DNA of 64,000 bases from Acinetobacter higginsii (lineage in GTDB: Bacteria > Pseudomonadota > Gammaproteobacteria > Pseudomonadales > Moraxellaceae): NCBI RefSeq assembly GCF_000369525.1, contig NZ_KB850072.1, positions 1,610,760 through 1,674,759 on the forward strand. The letters are read 5' to 3'. Of the stretch, positions 51,551 through 60,435 are shown one piece after another. The notes beneath the pieces were generated by a model. The model had not been told where the DNA came from. It saw only the letters and a program-made list of their open reading frames with translations, and did no database searches. The first letter of the stretch is position 1, and each line of letters starts with the position of its first letter. A program made the translations under genes and the position numbers.

Positions 51551-52210
51551 ATGACCAGTTATTTCGGGATTCTTCCGTCAGCAAGTTTGAGTCAGGACAT
51601 TCAACTTGCACAAGCCAACCGTGACAGTAAAGAGCCTCAATACCCTTTACGCGACAAAATTTCTCTACAGCTAACTGATGAGTTAATTGACACTATGTTG
51701 GTTCACTTGGTTCAACAATTTCCACCAAGTGACAAACGTGATACGACTGAAGGTCTTGCAATTAAAATTCGCGGCATTGTTGAAACCTTGATGAAGCAGC
51801 TATTAGGTAAAGCTTCAAATGAACAAGTGCTTGAATCATTAGCATTCATGGAAAAGAGCTTATTCATTGATAATGAAGGTAAGCAACGTATCGGTACTGT
51901 ATTACCAGATAGCCTTGTTGCAGAGATGAAAAAGAGTTTTGCAGAAGTTGCTGCTGGAAACGGTAAAGAACAACGTGATGCTTTAACAAAGCAGTTTAAA
52001 TCTTTTGCTGATGCCCTCATCCATCACTTTATGACTGAATTCAACAAAACACTTGGTCTGGGTATGGTGAAACGTGGCGTAGCCAGCGTTGCGACCAGTG
52101 GTGTAGAAACTGCTGTTCATATCGTGATTAAGAAATTGATTCCTAGCTTAAGCCAAGTGGAACTTGAAGTCTTTACCAAACACTTCGACCAACTTTTGGT
52201 ACAAAAATAA
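51551..52210 (+). CDS. Hypothetical helical protein after queF
   Basis: A 219-residue, mainly helical protein. There is no signal peptide, but a weakly hydrophobic stretch near the C-terminus (LGLGMVKRGVASVATSGVETAVHIVIKKLIPSL) could associate with membranes. No recognised family or catalytic motif. The N-terminus (SYFGILPSASLSQDIQLAQ) is unremarkable. AGAGGACG precedes the ATG. Probably part of or adjacent to the yadGH-queF transcript, followed by a strong terminator. Function unknown. Confidence 0.75.
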   Translation: MTSYFGILPSASLSQDIQLAQANRDSKEPQYPLRDKISLQLTDELIDTMLVHLVQQFPPSDKRDTTEGLAIKIRGIVETLMKQLLGKASNEQVLESLAFMEKSLFIDNEGKQRIGTVLPDSLVAEMKKSFAEVAAGNGKEQRDALTKQFKSFADALIHHFMTEFNKTLGLGMVKRGVASVATSGVETAVHIVIKKLIPSLSQVELEVFTKHFDQLLVQK

Positions 52211-52225
52211 GCCTAGAATGCTGAG

Positions 52226-52257
52226 AAAGCGACGATTGCCAAATCGTCGCTTTTTTT
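52226..52257 (+). terminator. Intrinsic terminator
   Basis: Perfect 12-bp stem AAAGCGACGATT (52226-52237) / AATCGTCGCTTT (52242-52253), GCCA loop, seven T residues. Confidence 0.95.
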
Positions 52258-52364
52258 ATGCCAAATTAATCTCTTATAAATGTCACAATTTCTAAATTTG
52301 CATTGTCTAAATCAGCGTTTATGTTAGCATTCGCGAAGCGTTGATTTACCTGATTTAGAATCGC

Positions 52365-53507
52365 ATGTCTCCAAGCCCGCAATACAAATTTTTACGTCAA
52401 GCACCTCGTGATGGCTTGAGCACAGCCAATCAGCCTTCTCGTTGGCAACAACTGCATATCGACCCATGGCTTTGTCTATTTCTGATTCTCAATGCCATAC
52501 TAGGGCTCACGGTCTTATATAGTGCATCTGCACAAGACGTTGGGCTTGTAAGTAAACAAGCCATGAGCTTTGGTATCGGTTTCGTGGTCATGTTTAGTTT
52601 GGCTCAGATCCCACCAAAAGTGTATCAAGCATTTTCTCCCTACTTTTATGTATTTGGAGTGCTGTCGCTGCTTGCAGTGGTGATTTTTGGTGAAGTTCGT
52701 ATGGGTGCTCAGCGTTGGATTGACATCCCCGGCTTTGGTAGCGTGCAACCCAGTGAGTTTATGAAAATTGGTATGCCGATGATGGTAGCGTGGTTCTTGT
52801 CACGTAAAGCTCTGCCGCCAAGCTTCTCACAAGTCATTCTGTCTTTATTGCTGATTGTGGTGCCTTTTCTCCTCATTGCTGAACAACCCGACTTAGGCAC
52901 CTCCTTATTGGTACTCGCCAGTGGGATTTTCGTGCTTTTCCTCAGTGGCTTATCATGGAAATTGATTGCAGGTGCAGCGGGTGTAGCAGGTGTCATTATT
53001 CCGATCGCATGGGAATTTTTACTACACGACTATCAGCGCCAACGTGTTTTGACTTTATTTAACCCAGAAGCTGATGCTCTAGGTACAGGTTGGAACATTA
53101 TTCAGTCTAAAACTGCAATCGGTTCTGGTGGCTTTTCAGGTAAAGGCTTTTTAGAGGGAACTCAATCCCACTTACACTTTTTACCTGAAGGTCATACTGA
53201 CTTTATTATTGCCGCCTATTCAGAAGAATTTGGCTTGATTGGCGTTACACTGCTGATTCTTCTCTATTGTGCAATTATTTTTAGAACATTCCAGATTGGC
53301 TTACAAAGCTTTCATAACTATGGTCGTTTGGTTGCTGGTGCCTTTGGTTTGTCATTTTTTGTTTATGTATTTGTAAATGCAGGCATGGTCAGTGGTATTT
53401 TACCTGTAGTAGGTGTGCCTTTGCCGTTCATGAGTTATGGCGGAACTGCAATTATTACCCTTATGTCAACTTTTGGACTGGTTATGTCTATTCATACACA
53501 TCGATAA
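52365..53507 (+). CDS. rodA: Peptidoglycan glycosyltransferase RodA (SEDS family)
   Basis: SEDS-family glycosyltransferase that polymerises lipid II in the elongasome with PBP2. 380 residues, ten hydrophobic segments. Seen: RWIDIPGFGSVQPSEFMKIGMPM (the Q-P-SE-K motif), AEQPDLGTSLLVLASG with the conserved Asp, SGGFSGKGFLEGTQSHLHFLPEGHTDFIIAAYSEEFG, and the C-terminal GVPLPFMSYGGTAI. The lytic transglycosylase MltB gene follows 19 nt downstream and rlpA after that, a classical wall-elongation neighbourhood, though PBP2 and MreBCD are not in the window. Confidence 0.97.
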   Translation: MSPSPQYKFLRQAPRDGLSTANQPSRWQQLHIDPWLCLFLILNAILGLTVLYSASAQDVGLVSKQAMSFGIGFVVMFSLAQIPPKVYQAFSPYFYVFGVLSLLAVVIFGEVRMGAQRWIDIPGFGSVQPSEFMKIGMPMMVAWFLSRKALPPSFSQVILSLLLIVVPFLLIAEQPDLGTSLLVLASGIFVLFLSGLSWKLIAGAAGVAGVIIPIAWEFLLHDYQRQRVLTLFNPEADALGTGWNIIQSKTAIGSGGFSGKGFLEGTQSHLHFLPEGHTDFIIAAYSEEFGLIGVTLLILLYCAIIFRTFQIGLQSFHNYGRLVAGAFGLSFFVYVFVNAGMVSGILPVVGVPLPFMSYGGTAIITLMSTFGLVMSIHTHR

Positions 53508-53526
53508 TGAGGAATTTTATAAACTT

Positions 53527-54528
53527 ATGTTTCTTCCTACTTTGAATAAAACTTTTAAATTTTTAACTTTAAGTGCTGGTTTATTCTTGAGCAGTAATTG
53601 GGCACAAGCAAATGAATTTTACAATCACCCCAATTACTTTGCTTTCAAACAAAAGGCAATGACAACCTACGGCTTAAGCAGCGAACAAATCGATGCTGCG
53701 ATGAGCGGTGCGCGTAATTTACCTAATATTTTGAACATCATGACTCGCCCTGGTGAAAGTAAACCTTGGTATCAATATCGTTCAATGTTTTTAGTTGAAG
53801 GTACCATTCAACGTGGTGCACGTTTTAAAAGCCAATATGAAGACGTACTGAATCGTGCTGAACAGCAGTATGGTGTGCCTAAATCAGTGATTCTCGGCAT
53901 TTTAGGTGTAGAAACGGGCTATGGTGCCAATAAAGGCTCTTTCATCACTAGAGACGCCTTAGCAACGCTTGCCTTTGGTTACCCTCGTCGTGCTGACTAC
54001 TTTAGCGATGAATTGGCTGCATTAATTTCATGGACATATAAAGAAGGCTATCCAACCAACAGTATCGTGGGTTCTTATGCAGGTGCGATTGGTTACCCGC
54101 AATTCATGCCAAGCAATATTCAAAAATTAGGCGTGGATTACGATGGTAACGGACATATCGATTTAAGAAACTCTGCTGCTGATGCAATTGGTTCAATTGC
54201 CAACTATTTAGCTCAACACGGTTGGCAGCGAGATCGTCCAATTGGCTTCCCTGCTCGCTACTTAGGTAACAATCCAGATAGCGTGATTGCTAAAGATTTG
54301 ACCCAGCCAGTTCCTTATGGTGAATTGAAAAAATTGGGAGTCGCACCAATTGACCCTTTGGTAAAAATTGATGATCTTGATTTAGTCAATGTTATTCAAT
54401 TACAAGACCAATTTGGTCCAATTTACTATATTACTTATCCAAATTTCCAAGTCATTACGACCTACAACAAGAGTCGCATGTATGCAACTGCTGTATGGTT
54501 ATTAGGCACCGAAGTAGCTAGCCGATAG
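53527..54528 (+). CDS. mltB: Lytic murein transglycosylase B
   Basis: Cleaves the MurNAc-GlcNAc bond of peptidoglycan with formation of 1,6-anhydro-MurNAc. About 333 residues with a signal peptide (LTLSAGLFLSSNWAQA). Catalytic Glu129 in ILGVETGYGANKGSFITRDALATLAF; substrate-groove motifs SWTYKEGY, GSYAGAIGYPQFMPSN and DYDGNGHIDLRNSAADAIGSIANYL are those of the SLT_2 family. No lipobox, so it is a periplasmic soluble form (SltB-like). The frame extends 90 nt upstream into rodA, but the signal peptide begins at ATG 53527. The last codons overlap the transcription terminator. Confidence 0.95.
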   Translation: MFLPTLNKTFKFLTLSAGLFLSSNWAQANEFYNHPNYFAFKQKAMTTYGLSSEQIDAAMSGARNLPNILNIMTRPGESKPWYQYRSMFLVEGTIQRGARFKSQYEDVLNRAEQQYGVPKSVILGILGVETGYGANKGSFITRDALATLAFGYPRRADYFSDELAALISWTYKEGYPTNSIVGSYAGAIGYPQFMPSNIQKLGVDYDGNGHIDLRNSAADAIGSIANYLAQHGWQRDRPIGFPARYLGNNPDSVIAKDLTQPVPYGELKKLGVAPIDPLVKIDDLDLVNVIQLQDQFGPIYYITYPNFQVITTYNKSRMYATAVWLLGTEVASR

Positions 54529-54540
54529 GCTAGCTTTTTT
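54516..54540 (+). terminator. Intrinsic terminator overlapping the mltB stop
   Basis: Perfect 8-bp stem AGCTAGCC (54516-54523) / GGCTAGCT (54528-54535), GATA loop, T tract. The loop and right arm contain the mltB stop codon, so the hairpin encodes the last residues. Confidence 0.9.
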
Positions 54541-54817
54541 ACAACATTATGAAAAGTCAATAAATTTTTTATTAAAAAAGTACACTTAATCAGCAAAATT
54601 TATAAGTTGTTACAATATTGATTATTTTTTAATCAGAAACTGTAAGTTTTTGCCCTTTTTGTAACTATTTATCGTTAAGGACTAGACACACTTCGTAAGT
54701 GATGAATATTATCGCCGCAAGATAAAGTAATTGCAAAAGTGAATAATTAGACATGTGCACTATATTTCAAGGTGTTTTTATTGAAATAGAAAAGCATGTT
54801 CTCTAGGAGTTTATACA

Positions 54818-55429
54818 ATGCAGTTTTCGCTAAAATATATTATAGCGCTGACGGCAGGCTTAAGTTTAAGCCCGTTACATGCTGAAATGGTACAGTCTTC
54901 ATCATTAACCAATGATGTTGAAGGTTCTAACTTGGCTGCCCGCGTACTAAGCAAAGATTCTCAAAATTTTAATTCTCGTTTTTCAAACGTTAATAGTCTT
55001 TCAATCACTGAGAGTTCAGGTGACAAAGTACGTCGCCAAACGATCGCTGCTAAGATCGATATCCCAGCAGAAGAGCCTTCAGTGATTGAAAAACTGAATA
55101 CTGTTGCTTCGAACACCGTTCGTAAATTCAGCCAAAGTGGCGTTGCATCATGGTATGGTCGTCAATTCCATGGTCGCAAAACAGCAAGCGGTGAAACATT
55201 CGATATGAATGCTATGACTGCTGCTCACCGTAGCCTTCCTTTGAACTGTTATATCCGTGTAACAAACAAAGACAATGGCAAAAGTGTTGTTGTAAAAGTT
55301 AACGATCGTGGTCCATTTCATGGTAACCGTGTATTAGATTTATCTTATGGCGCTGCAAAGCAACTTGGTATGTCTAGTTCAGGTACGGGCAATGTGAGCA
55401 TTGAACGTGTTGATGGTCCTAATTCTTAA
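54818..55429 (+). CDS. rlpA: RlpA-like double-psi beta-barrel protein
   Basis: A 203-residue exported protein. Signal peptide ends near SPLHA; no lipobox Cys, so not a lipoprotein, unlike E. coli RlpA. A ~90-residue serine-rich N-terminal region precedes the RlpA double-psi beta-barrel (SGVASWYGRQFHGRKTASGETFDMNAMTAAHRSLPLNCYIRVTNKDNG...VKVNDRGPFHGNRVLDLSYGAAKQLG). It carries the conserved Asp of NDRGPF and the His in TAAHRSLP needed for glycan cleavage in lytic RlpA homologues. No SPOR domain, so septal targeting by naked glycan is not expected. Separated from mltB by 289 bp with a terminator, so independently expressed. Confidence 0.9.
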   Translation: MQFSLKYIIALTAGLSLSPLHAEMVQSSSLTNDVEGSNLAARVLSKDSQNFNSRFSNVNSLSITESSGDKVRRQTIAAKIDIPAEEPSVIEKLNTVASNTVRKFSQSGVASWYGRQFHGRKTASGETFDMNAMTAAHRSLPLNCYIRVTNKDNGKSVVVKVNDRGPFHGNRVLDLSYGAAKQLGMSSSGTGNVSIERVDGPNS

Positions 55430-55447
55430 TCATTAAGACCATAACTG

Positions 55448-55472
55448 AAAAGCCGCTTATTGCGGCTTTTTT
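55448..55472 (+). terminator. Intrinsic terminator of rlpA
   Basis: Perfect 9-bp stem AAAAGCCGC (55448-55456) / GCGGCTTTT (55462-55470), T tract. Confidence 0.92.
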
Positions 55473-55564
55473 ATTTTTATCTATTACATTTGTTAATGCT
55501 TTACGCCCTATCCTATTCTTCGGTATATTGAATAAATAAAAATGAATACTGCAAGGAGCGCGCT

Positions 55565-56017
55565 GTGAAATCGATTGACGAATGGTTTGATGAATATAGT
55601 GACAGCCACCAAAACCAAACCAACAAAAAAATCCACTGGGTCTGTGTTCCTGCCATTCTATTTTCTATTATTGGGATTCTGGCGCACTTTAGCACCTTAC
55701 TCACCGCGCTATTGCTAGTTTTAACTTTGGTGTTTTATGCACGTCTAGACATCGTACTTGCAATTGCAATGGCTGCTTTATTAGCCGTCATGGCATGGCT
55801 AATTGTAATCCTACCTGTGGGTGTTGGATTCTATATCGGTGTTTTTGTGATCGCGTGGATTGGACAATTTTATGGGCATAAAGTTGAGGGCAAGAAACCT
55901 TCATTCTTTAAAGATTTACAATTCCTTCTGATTGGCCCTGTATGGTGCATGGACGCTTATTTAGCTAAAGTCCTACCTAAATGGAAAATTCGTCAAAAAT
56001 CAGCGCTTACAAGCTAA
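55565..56017 (+). CDS. DUF962/Mpo1-like membrane protein
   Basis: A 150-residue membrane protein of the DUF962/Mpo1 family. Yeast Mpo1 is an Fe(II)-dependent dioxygenase that alpha-oxidises 2-hydroxy fatty acids. Conserved His residues are in NKKIHWVCVP and GQFYGHKVEGKKPS, and LIGPVW in the family tail is present. Four hydrophobic helices. The start is GTG at 55565, supported by AAGGAG upstream. Bacterial function is not established; fatty-acid oxidation is suggested by family. Monocistronic. Confidence 0.87.
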   Translation: MKSIDEWFDEYSDSHQNQTNKKIHWVCVPAILFSIIGILAHFSTLLTALLLVLTLVFYARLDIVLAIAMAALLAVMAWLIVILPVGVGFYIGVFVIAWIGQFYGHKVEGKKPSFFKDLQFLLIGPVWCMDAYLAKVLPKWKIRQKSALTS

Positions 56018-56057
56018 TTTAGCGCACATCTTGCAAGCAACCAGCCAAGGGAAACTG

Positions 56058-56525
56058 TTATTGATAGATTTTCCCTTGGTATTTCAACCAACCATCGATG
56101 TGTTTTCCACGCGGATCATGATGAGTCCAATGAATGACACCACCTTTTTGGCTGTATTCATATTCACCAAAAAACTCAACTGTATCACCTTTTTTCAACC
56201 CTTCGACTCTTGGGGCTAAATCAATGTTGTGTGCGATCAATACTGTTAAACCATTCTTCAGTTTAAGAATCATTTTCTGATGTCTTGAACCCTCATTGTC
56301 ATCTGGCAAAATCGCTTTCACAACACCTTGTGCTTGAACTTGCACATTACTTCGCTGCTGCTGATAGGCTTGCATGATCTTGTGCTGATCATCTACAGAC
56401 ATATTGTTATTTGTAGTCGGTGAATGACTATTTGTATTTTGTTTTTGCTTTAAATCAAAGCCAAAATAAGCTGCAATCAACACAATGATCGCAATAATGA
56501 TCAGATTATTTTTTTGAGTTTTCAT
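56058..56525 (-). CDS. DUF3465 family protein
   Basis: A 155-residue protein with one N-terminal membrane segment (NLIIIAIIVLIAAYFGF) that acts as anchor or uncleaved signal. A Gln/Asn/Ser-rich spacer (~28-45) leads to a C-terminal domain of the DUF3465 type: GVVKAILPDDNEGSRHQKMILKLKNGLTVLIAHNIDLAPRV...GDTVEFFGEYEYSQKGGVIHWTHHDPRGKHIDGWLKYQGK. The domain has conserved RHQ and HWTHHDP motifs and an OB-like beta pattern. Periplasmic or membrane-bound, function unknown. Convergent with the Mpo1-like gene. Confidence 0.87.
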   Translation of the reverse strand: MKTQKNNLIIIAIIVLIAAYFGFDLKQKQNTNSHSPTTNNNMSVDDQHKIMQAYQQQRSNVQVQAQGVVKAILPDDNEGSRHQKMILKLKNGLTVLIAHNIDLAPRVEGLKKGDTVEFFGEYEYSQKGGVIHWTHHDPRGKHIDGWLKYQGKIYQ

Positions 56526-56553
56526 ACTTACCTTTTATCAGACGCAAAATAGC

Positions 56554-56582
56554 AAAATGCCAATCGAATTGATTGGCATTTT
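56554..56582 (-). terminator. Intrinsic terminator of sthA
   Basis: Perfect 12-bp stem AAAATGCCAATC (56554-56565) / GATTGGCATTTT (56571-56582), 5-nt loop. Symmetric A/T flanks. Confidence 0.9.
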
Positions 56583-56604
56583 GATCATACAACGTCTATC
56601 ACAT

Positions 56605-58020
56605 TTAGAATAGTCGATTCATACCATTCAAAGCCGCAACACGATAGGCTTCAGCCATGGTTGGATAGTTGAATGTCGTTTCTACGAAATACTTCAAGGT
56701 ATTGTTTGGACTGTGCATCACCACTTGCCCAATGTGAATAATCTCTGCTGCATTGTTACCAAAACAGTGAATACCCAAGACTTCCAAAGTATCACGATTG
56801 AACAGAATCTTTAATTCACCCACAGTATCACCAGTAATCTGTGCACGTGCCAAATGACGGAAAGATGCTTGCCCCACTTCATATGGTACTTTCTCTTCAG
56901 TCAGTTCTTGCTCAGTCTTACCAATTGAAGAAATCTCTGGAATGGTATAAATACCTGTTGGTACATCACGGATTGGCTTCACATTCTTTTCGCCTACCAT
57001 GTTTGCACCTGCGCAACGACCTTGGTCATACGCAGCTGACGCCAATGATGGCCAACCAATCACATCACCTGCAGCATAAATATTTTCAGCTTCAGTTTGA
57101 TATTGATCATTCACCATCAATTGACCACGACCATTCGGTACTAAGCCCACATTTTCCAAGCCTAGACCATCGGTATTACCTGAACGGCCATTACACCATA
57201 AGATCGCATCTGCCTTGATCTTCTTACCGCTGAGTAAATGTAAGACCACATGATCATCAAAAGTTTCTAAACGATCAATTTGCTCATTGTGACGAATCAA
57301 TACGCCTTGTTCACGTAAGTGATATGACAATGCATCGGCAATTTCATCATCAAGGTAGCTTAAAAGCTTTTGCTGGGTATTGATCAAATCAACTTTATGA
57401 TCGAGTCCAATAAAAATAGAAGCGTATTCGCAACCAATTACGCCCGCACCATAAATGATGATTTTTTGGATAGAATAATCAAGATCAAGAATCTTGTCCG
57501 AATCAAATACGCGCGGATGATTGAAATCTAAACCTTTCGGTTGGTATGGACGGCTACCTGTTGCAATCACGATTTGCTTGCAAATAATGGTATCTTTGAT
57601 GCCATCCTGACCAAAAATCAGTACGGTGTTTTTATCTTGGATATACGCGCGACCGTGGAAAACTTCGATTTTATTGCGATCATAAAAACGTGTATGCGTA
57701 TCAACCTGCTGTTGAATGACTTTATGCGCATTACGTAGTACCTGTTTCATGGTGAATTGTTTCCACTCACCTACTTTTTGAAACATTGGGTCACGTTGAT
57801 AACGAATAATACTTGAAACTGTTTGACGTAAAGCTTTACTTGGAATTGTGCCTACGTGTGCGCAGTTACCACCGAGTTGATCACGAACATCAACGATTGC
57901 AACACGCTTACCTGCTTTTGCAAGCTTCATTGCCGCGCCTTCACCAGCTGGGCCAGAACCGAGAATTACTGCATCATATTTGACAATATTCCCACCAACG
58001 ACCTCTTTCTTACGTGGCAT
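56605..58020 (-). CDS. sthA: Soluble pyridine nucleotide transhydrogenase SthA
   Basis: Flavoprotein that transfers hydride between NADPH and NAD+ to balance redox pools. 471 residues with the disulfide-reductase fold: FAD-binding [10 protein letters not shown] (21-30), NAD(P)-binding [13 protein letters not shown], and FAD site [14 protein letters not shown]. The usual CxxxxC redox motif is [12 protein letters not shown] (Cys53, the second Cys replaced by Thr58), the hallmark of SthA versus lipoamide or glutathione reductases. AAAGGAG lies before the ATG. Monocistronic, with terminator. Confidence 0.96.
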   Translation of the reverse strand: MPRKKEVVGGNIVKYDAVILGSGPAGEGAAMKLAKAGKRVAIVDVRDQLGGNCAHVGTIPSKALRQTVSSIIRYQRDPMFQKVGEWKQFTMKQVLRNAHKVIQQQVDTHTRFYDRNKIEVFHGRAYIQDKNTVLIFGQDGIKDTIICKQIVIATGSRPYQPKGLDFNHPRVFDSDKILDLDYSIQKIIIYGAGVIGCEYASIFIGLDHKVDLINTQQKLLSYLDDEIADALSYHLREQGVLIRHNEQIDRLETFDDHVVLHLLSGKKIKADAILWCNGRSGNTDGLGLENVGLVPNGRGQLMVNDQYQTEAENIYAAGDVIGWPSLASAAYDQGRCAGANMVGEKNVKPIRDVPTGIYTIPEISSIGKTEQELTEEKVPYEVGQASFRHLARAQITGDTVGELKILFNRDTLEVLGIHCFGNNAAEIIHIGQVVMHSPNNTLKYFVETTFNYPTMAEAYRVAALNGMNRLF

Positions 58021-58209
58021 TCAAAGCTCCTTTGTCTCTTAACCGTTTTGCTATATATATGATAACCAATATGCAGCCAGATGATGTATTTCACAACTAT
58101 ATATTTTTATATATTTACATTTTCAAAATGAATACCACTTTTCATGCTTTATTACGGTAAATTTGACTATAATAACAGGATATCTCAAGTCAAAGGCTGT
58201 AGAAATTAT

Positions 58210-59223
58210 ATGTCTGAACACCGTAAACCTGAACAGGGTATAAAACTTCGTGGCGCGGAAAAAGTCGCGAGAATTCCTGTAAAAGTTATCCCTACGGTTG
58301 AAGTACCTCGCAAACCTGACTGGATTCGAGTCAAGATGACCGCTCCAGAAGAAGTTCAGCGTATCAAAACAACCTTGCGCTCGCAAAAACTGCATACCGT
58401 ATGTGAAGAAGCGGCTTGCCCAAACCTACCAGAATGTTTCGGTGGTGGTACAGCAACCTTCATGATCATGGGTGATATCTGTACACGTCGCTGTCCATTC
58501 TGTGACGTTGCACATGGTCGCCCAAATGCTCTAGATCCAGATGAACCACGCCACATGGCAGAAACCATTTCCAATCTCGGCCTCAAATATGCCGTGATTA
58601 CCTCGGTTGACCGTGACGACCTTTTGGATGGTGGTGCGCAACACTTCGTTGATTGTATCAAAGAAGCCCGTGCATTAAGCCCAAAAACCTTATTGGAAAT
58701 TCTAGTACCTGACTTCCGTGGTCGTATGGATATTGCCTTACGCATCATGACTGAATGTCCGCCAGATGTATTCAACCACAACATTGAAACTGTGCCACGT
58801 TTGTATAAAGCGATGCGTCCAGGTTCTGATTATCAGCACTCTTTAACGCTGTTAAAAATGTTTAAAGAATACTGCCCTGATGTCCCAACCAAATGTGGTT
58901 TGATGGTCGGTATCGGTGAAACTGAAGAAGAAGTGATTGCCCTGCTCGATGACCTTAGAGCACATGATGTTGACTACATTACCATTGGTCAATATCTACA
59001 GCCATCTAAGCAACATGCGCCGATTGACCGCTTTGTAACGCCAGAAGAATTCGAGCGTTATGCTGAGCATGGTCGTAAACTTGGTTTTAGAAATATCTGG
59101 TCTGCACCAATGGTTCGCTCTAGCTACTTTGCTGATCGCCAATACCATGGTGAACCTGTTCCAGCAGTACGCCGTAAAGTCGATCCTGCCAAGAAAATTG
59201 CAGTTCAAGCGATTGAAGCTTAA
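58210..59223 (+). CDS. lipA: Lipoyl synthase
   Basis: Radical-SAM enzyme inserting two sulfurs into octanoyl-ACP/octanoyl-protein to make lipoyl groups. 337 residues. The auxiliary cluster cysteines [12 protein letters not shown] (65, 70, 76) and radical-[11 protein letters not shown] (91, 95, 98) are intact, as is the C-terminal RSSY that donates Ser to the auxiliary cluster. The start ATG 58210 begins the conserved N-terminus; the frame opens 66 nt earlier without support. No lipB octanoyltransferase gene nearby. A bidirectional terminator separates it from the convergent KAS III gene. Confidence 0.97.
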   Translation: MSEHRKPEQGIKLRGAEKVARIPVKVIPTVEVPRKPDWIRVKMTAPEEVQRIKTTLRSQKLHTVCEEAACPNLPECFGGGTATFMIMGDICTRRCPFCDVAHGRPNALDPDEPRHMAETISNLGLKYAVITSVDRDDLLDGGAQHFVDCIKEARALSPKTLLEILVPDFRGRMDIALRIMTECPPDVFNHNIETVPRLYKAMRPGSDYQHSLTLLKMFKEYCPDVPTKCGLMVGIGETEEEVIALLDDLRAHDVDYITIGQYLQPSKQHAPIDRFVTPEEFERYAEHGRKLGFRNIWSAPMVRSSYFADRQYHGEPVPAVRRKVDPAKKIAVQAIEA

Positions 59224-59238
59224 CTTTTAATGAGCAAT

Positions 59239-59266
59239 AAAAAACACCACAATTGTGGTGTTTTTT
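59239..59266. terminator. Bidirectional intrinsic terminator
   Basis: Perfect 28-nt palindrome with 12-bp arms around AATT (AAAAAACACCAC.../...GTGGTGTTTTTT) between convergent lipA and the KAS III gene. Confidence 0.95.
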
Positions 59267-59283
59267 ATGATTAGAACAAAAGC

Positions 59284-60390
59284 TTAAGCAATATGCTTTT
59301 GTACTACAATCGAACCGACAGAATAACCAGCACCGAATGAAGAGATCACGGCATATTCACCATCATTGACCTGCTCACCAGTACGATGCATCGCAATAAT
59401 CACACCTGCAGATGAGGTATTGGCAAACTCATCCAAAATGATCGGTGCACGCTCTAAATCAGCCTCTTTACCGACAACCAATTTCAAAATCAGTTCATTC
59501 ATATTGGCATTAGCTTGGTGCAACCAGAAACGTTTGATTTGTTCAGCGCTTAATTCAAGTTTTTCCAATTGTGCGGTAATGATTTTCGCAACTAGTGGAC
59601 AAACTTCTTTAAAGACTTTACGCCCATCTTGACGGAATAACTTGTCGTCAACAACTGCATCTTCACTACGGTTTAAGAAACCAAAATTGTTACGGATATT
59701 ATTTGAGAACTGGGTAAACAAATGGATATCTAAGATTTCATAACCCGATTTGGTTTCAGTTTCTTCAATAATTGATGCTGTCGCAACATCACCAAAGATA
59801 AAGTGTGCATCACGTGTACGATAGTCTAAATGACCTGATGTAATTTCAACATTGAGCAAGAGCACACGACGTGCGCCACATTTCACTGCATCATAGGCTT
59901 GTTTCAAACCAAACGTTGCAGCAGAACATGCCACATTCATGTCATAGGCATAGCCTTGAATGCCTAATGCAGACTGGATTTCAATCGCAACTGCTGGGTA
60001 GGCACGTTGCATATTTGAACATGCCAAAATTACAACGTCGATATCTTCTGCGGTAACACCTGCATTTTCCATCGCCTGCTTAGCAGCAATAACACCCCAC
60101 TCTGCTTGAAGTGAAAGTTCATCATTACTACGCTCTTGCAAGCGCGGACGTAAACGTGTCGGATCAAGAATACCTGATTTTTCGACCACATAACGGCGTT
60201 GAATACCCGATGCTTTCTCAATAAATTCAGGGCTTGAACCACGAAGTGCTTCAATTTCGCCAGCTTCAATTTGCGCTGCGTTATCTTGGTTATACTGTTC
60301 TACATAAGCATTTAAACTTTCAACCAACTCTTCATTGGAAATAGATTCGGTTGGGTGGAATAAACCTGTACCTGTTATACGGATGCCCAT
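59284..60390 (-). CDS. Beta-ketoacyl-ACP synthase III-like enzyme
   Basis: A 368-residue KAS III. Catalytic triad Cys155 ([10 protein letters not shown]), His291 (WLHQANAN) and Asn324 (FANTSSAGV). Longer than housekeeping FabH (~320) because of an insertion at residues ~30-85 ([23 protein letters not shown]..., [13 protein letters not shown]). It resembles the branch that includes Pseudomonas PA3286-type enzymes, which condense medium-chain acyl-CoA with malonyl-ACP and so shunt degradation products into synthesis. A primer preference for longer acyl-CoA is inferred from family. No fab cluster nearby. Confidence 0.88.
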   Translation of the reverse strand: MGIRITGTGLFHPTESISNEELVESLNAYVEQYNQDNAAQIEAGEIEALRGSSPEFIEKASGIQRRYVVEKSGILDPTRLRPRLQERSNDELSLQAEWGVIAAKQAMENAGVTAEDIDVVILACSNMQRAYPAVAIEIQSALGIQGYAYDMNVACSAATFGLKQAYDAVKCGARRVLLLNVEITSGHLDYRTRDAHFIFGDVATASIIEETETKSGYEILDIHLFTQFSNNIRNNFGFLNRSEDAVVDDKLFRQDGRKVFKEVCPLVAKIITAQLEKLELSAEQIKRFWLHQANANMNELILKLVVGKEADLERAPIILDEFANTSSAGVIIAMHRTGEQVNDGEYAVISSFGAGYSVGSIVVQKHIA

Positions 60391-60435
60391 GTAAAACTCC
60401 TGTAAAGAATGCTTCTAACTTTCATATTTCTCAGT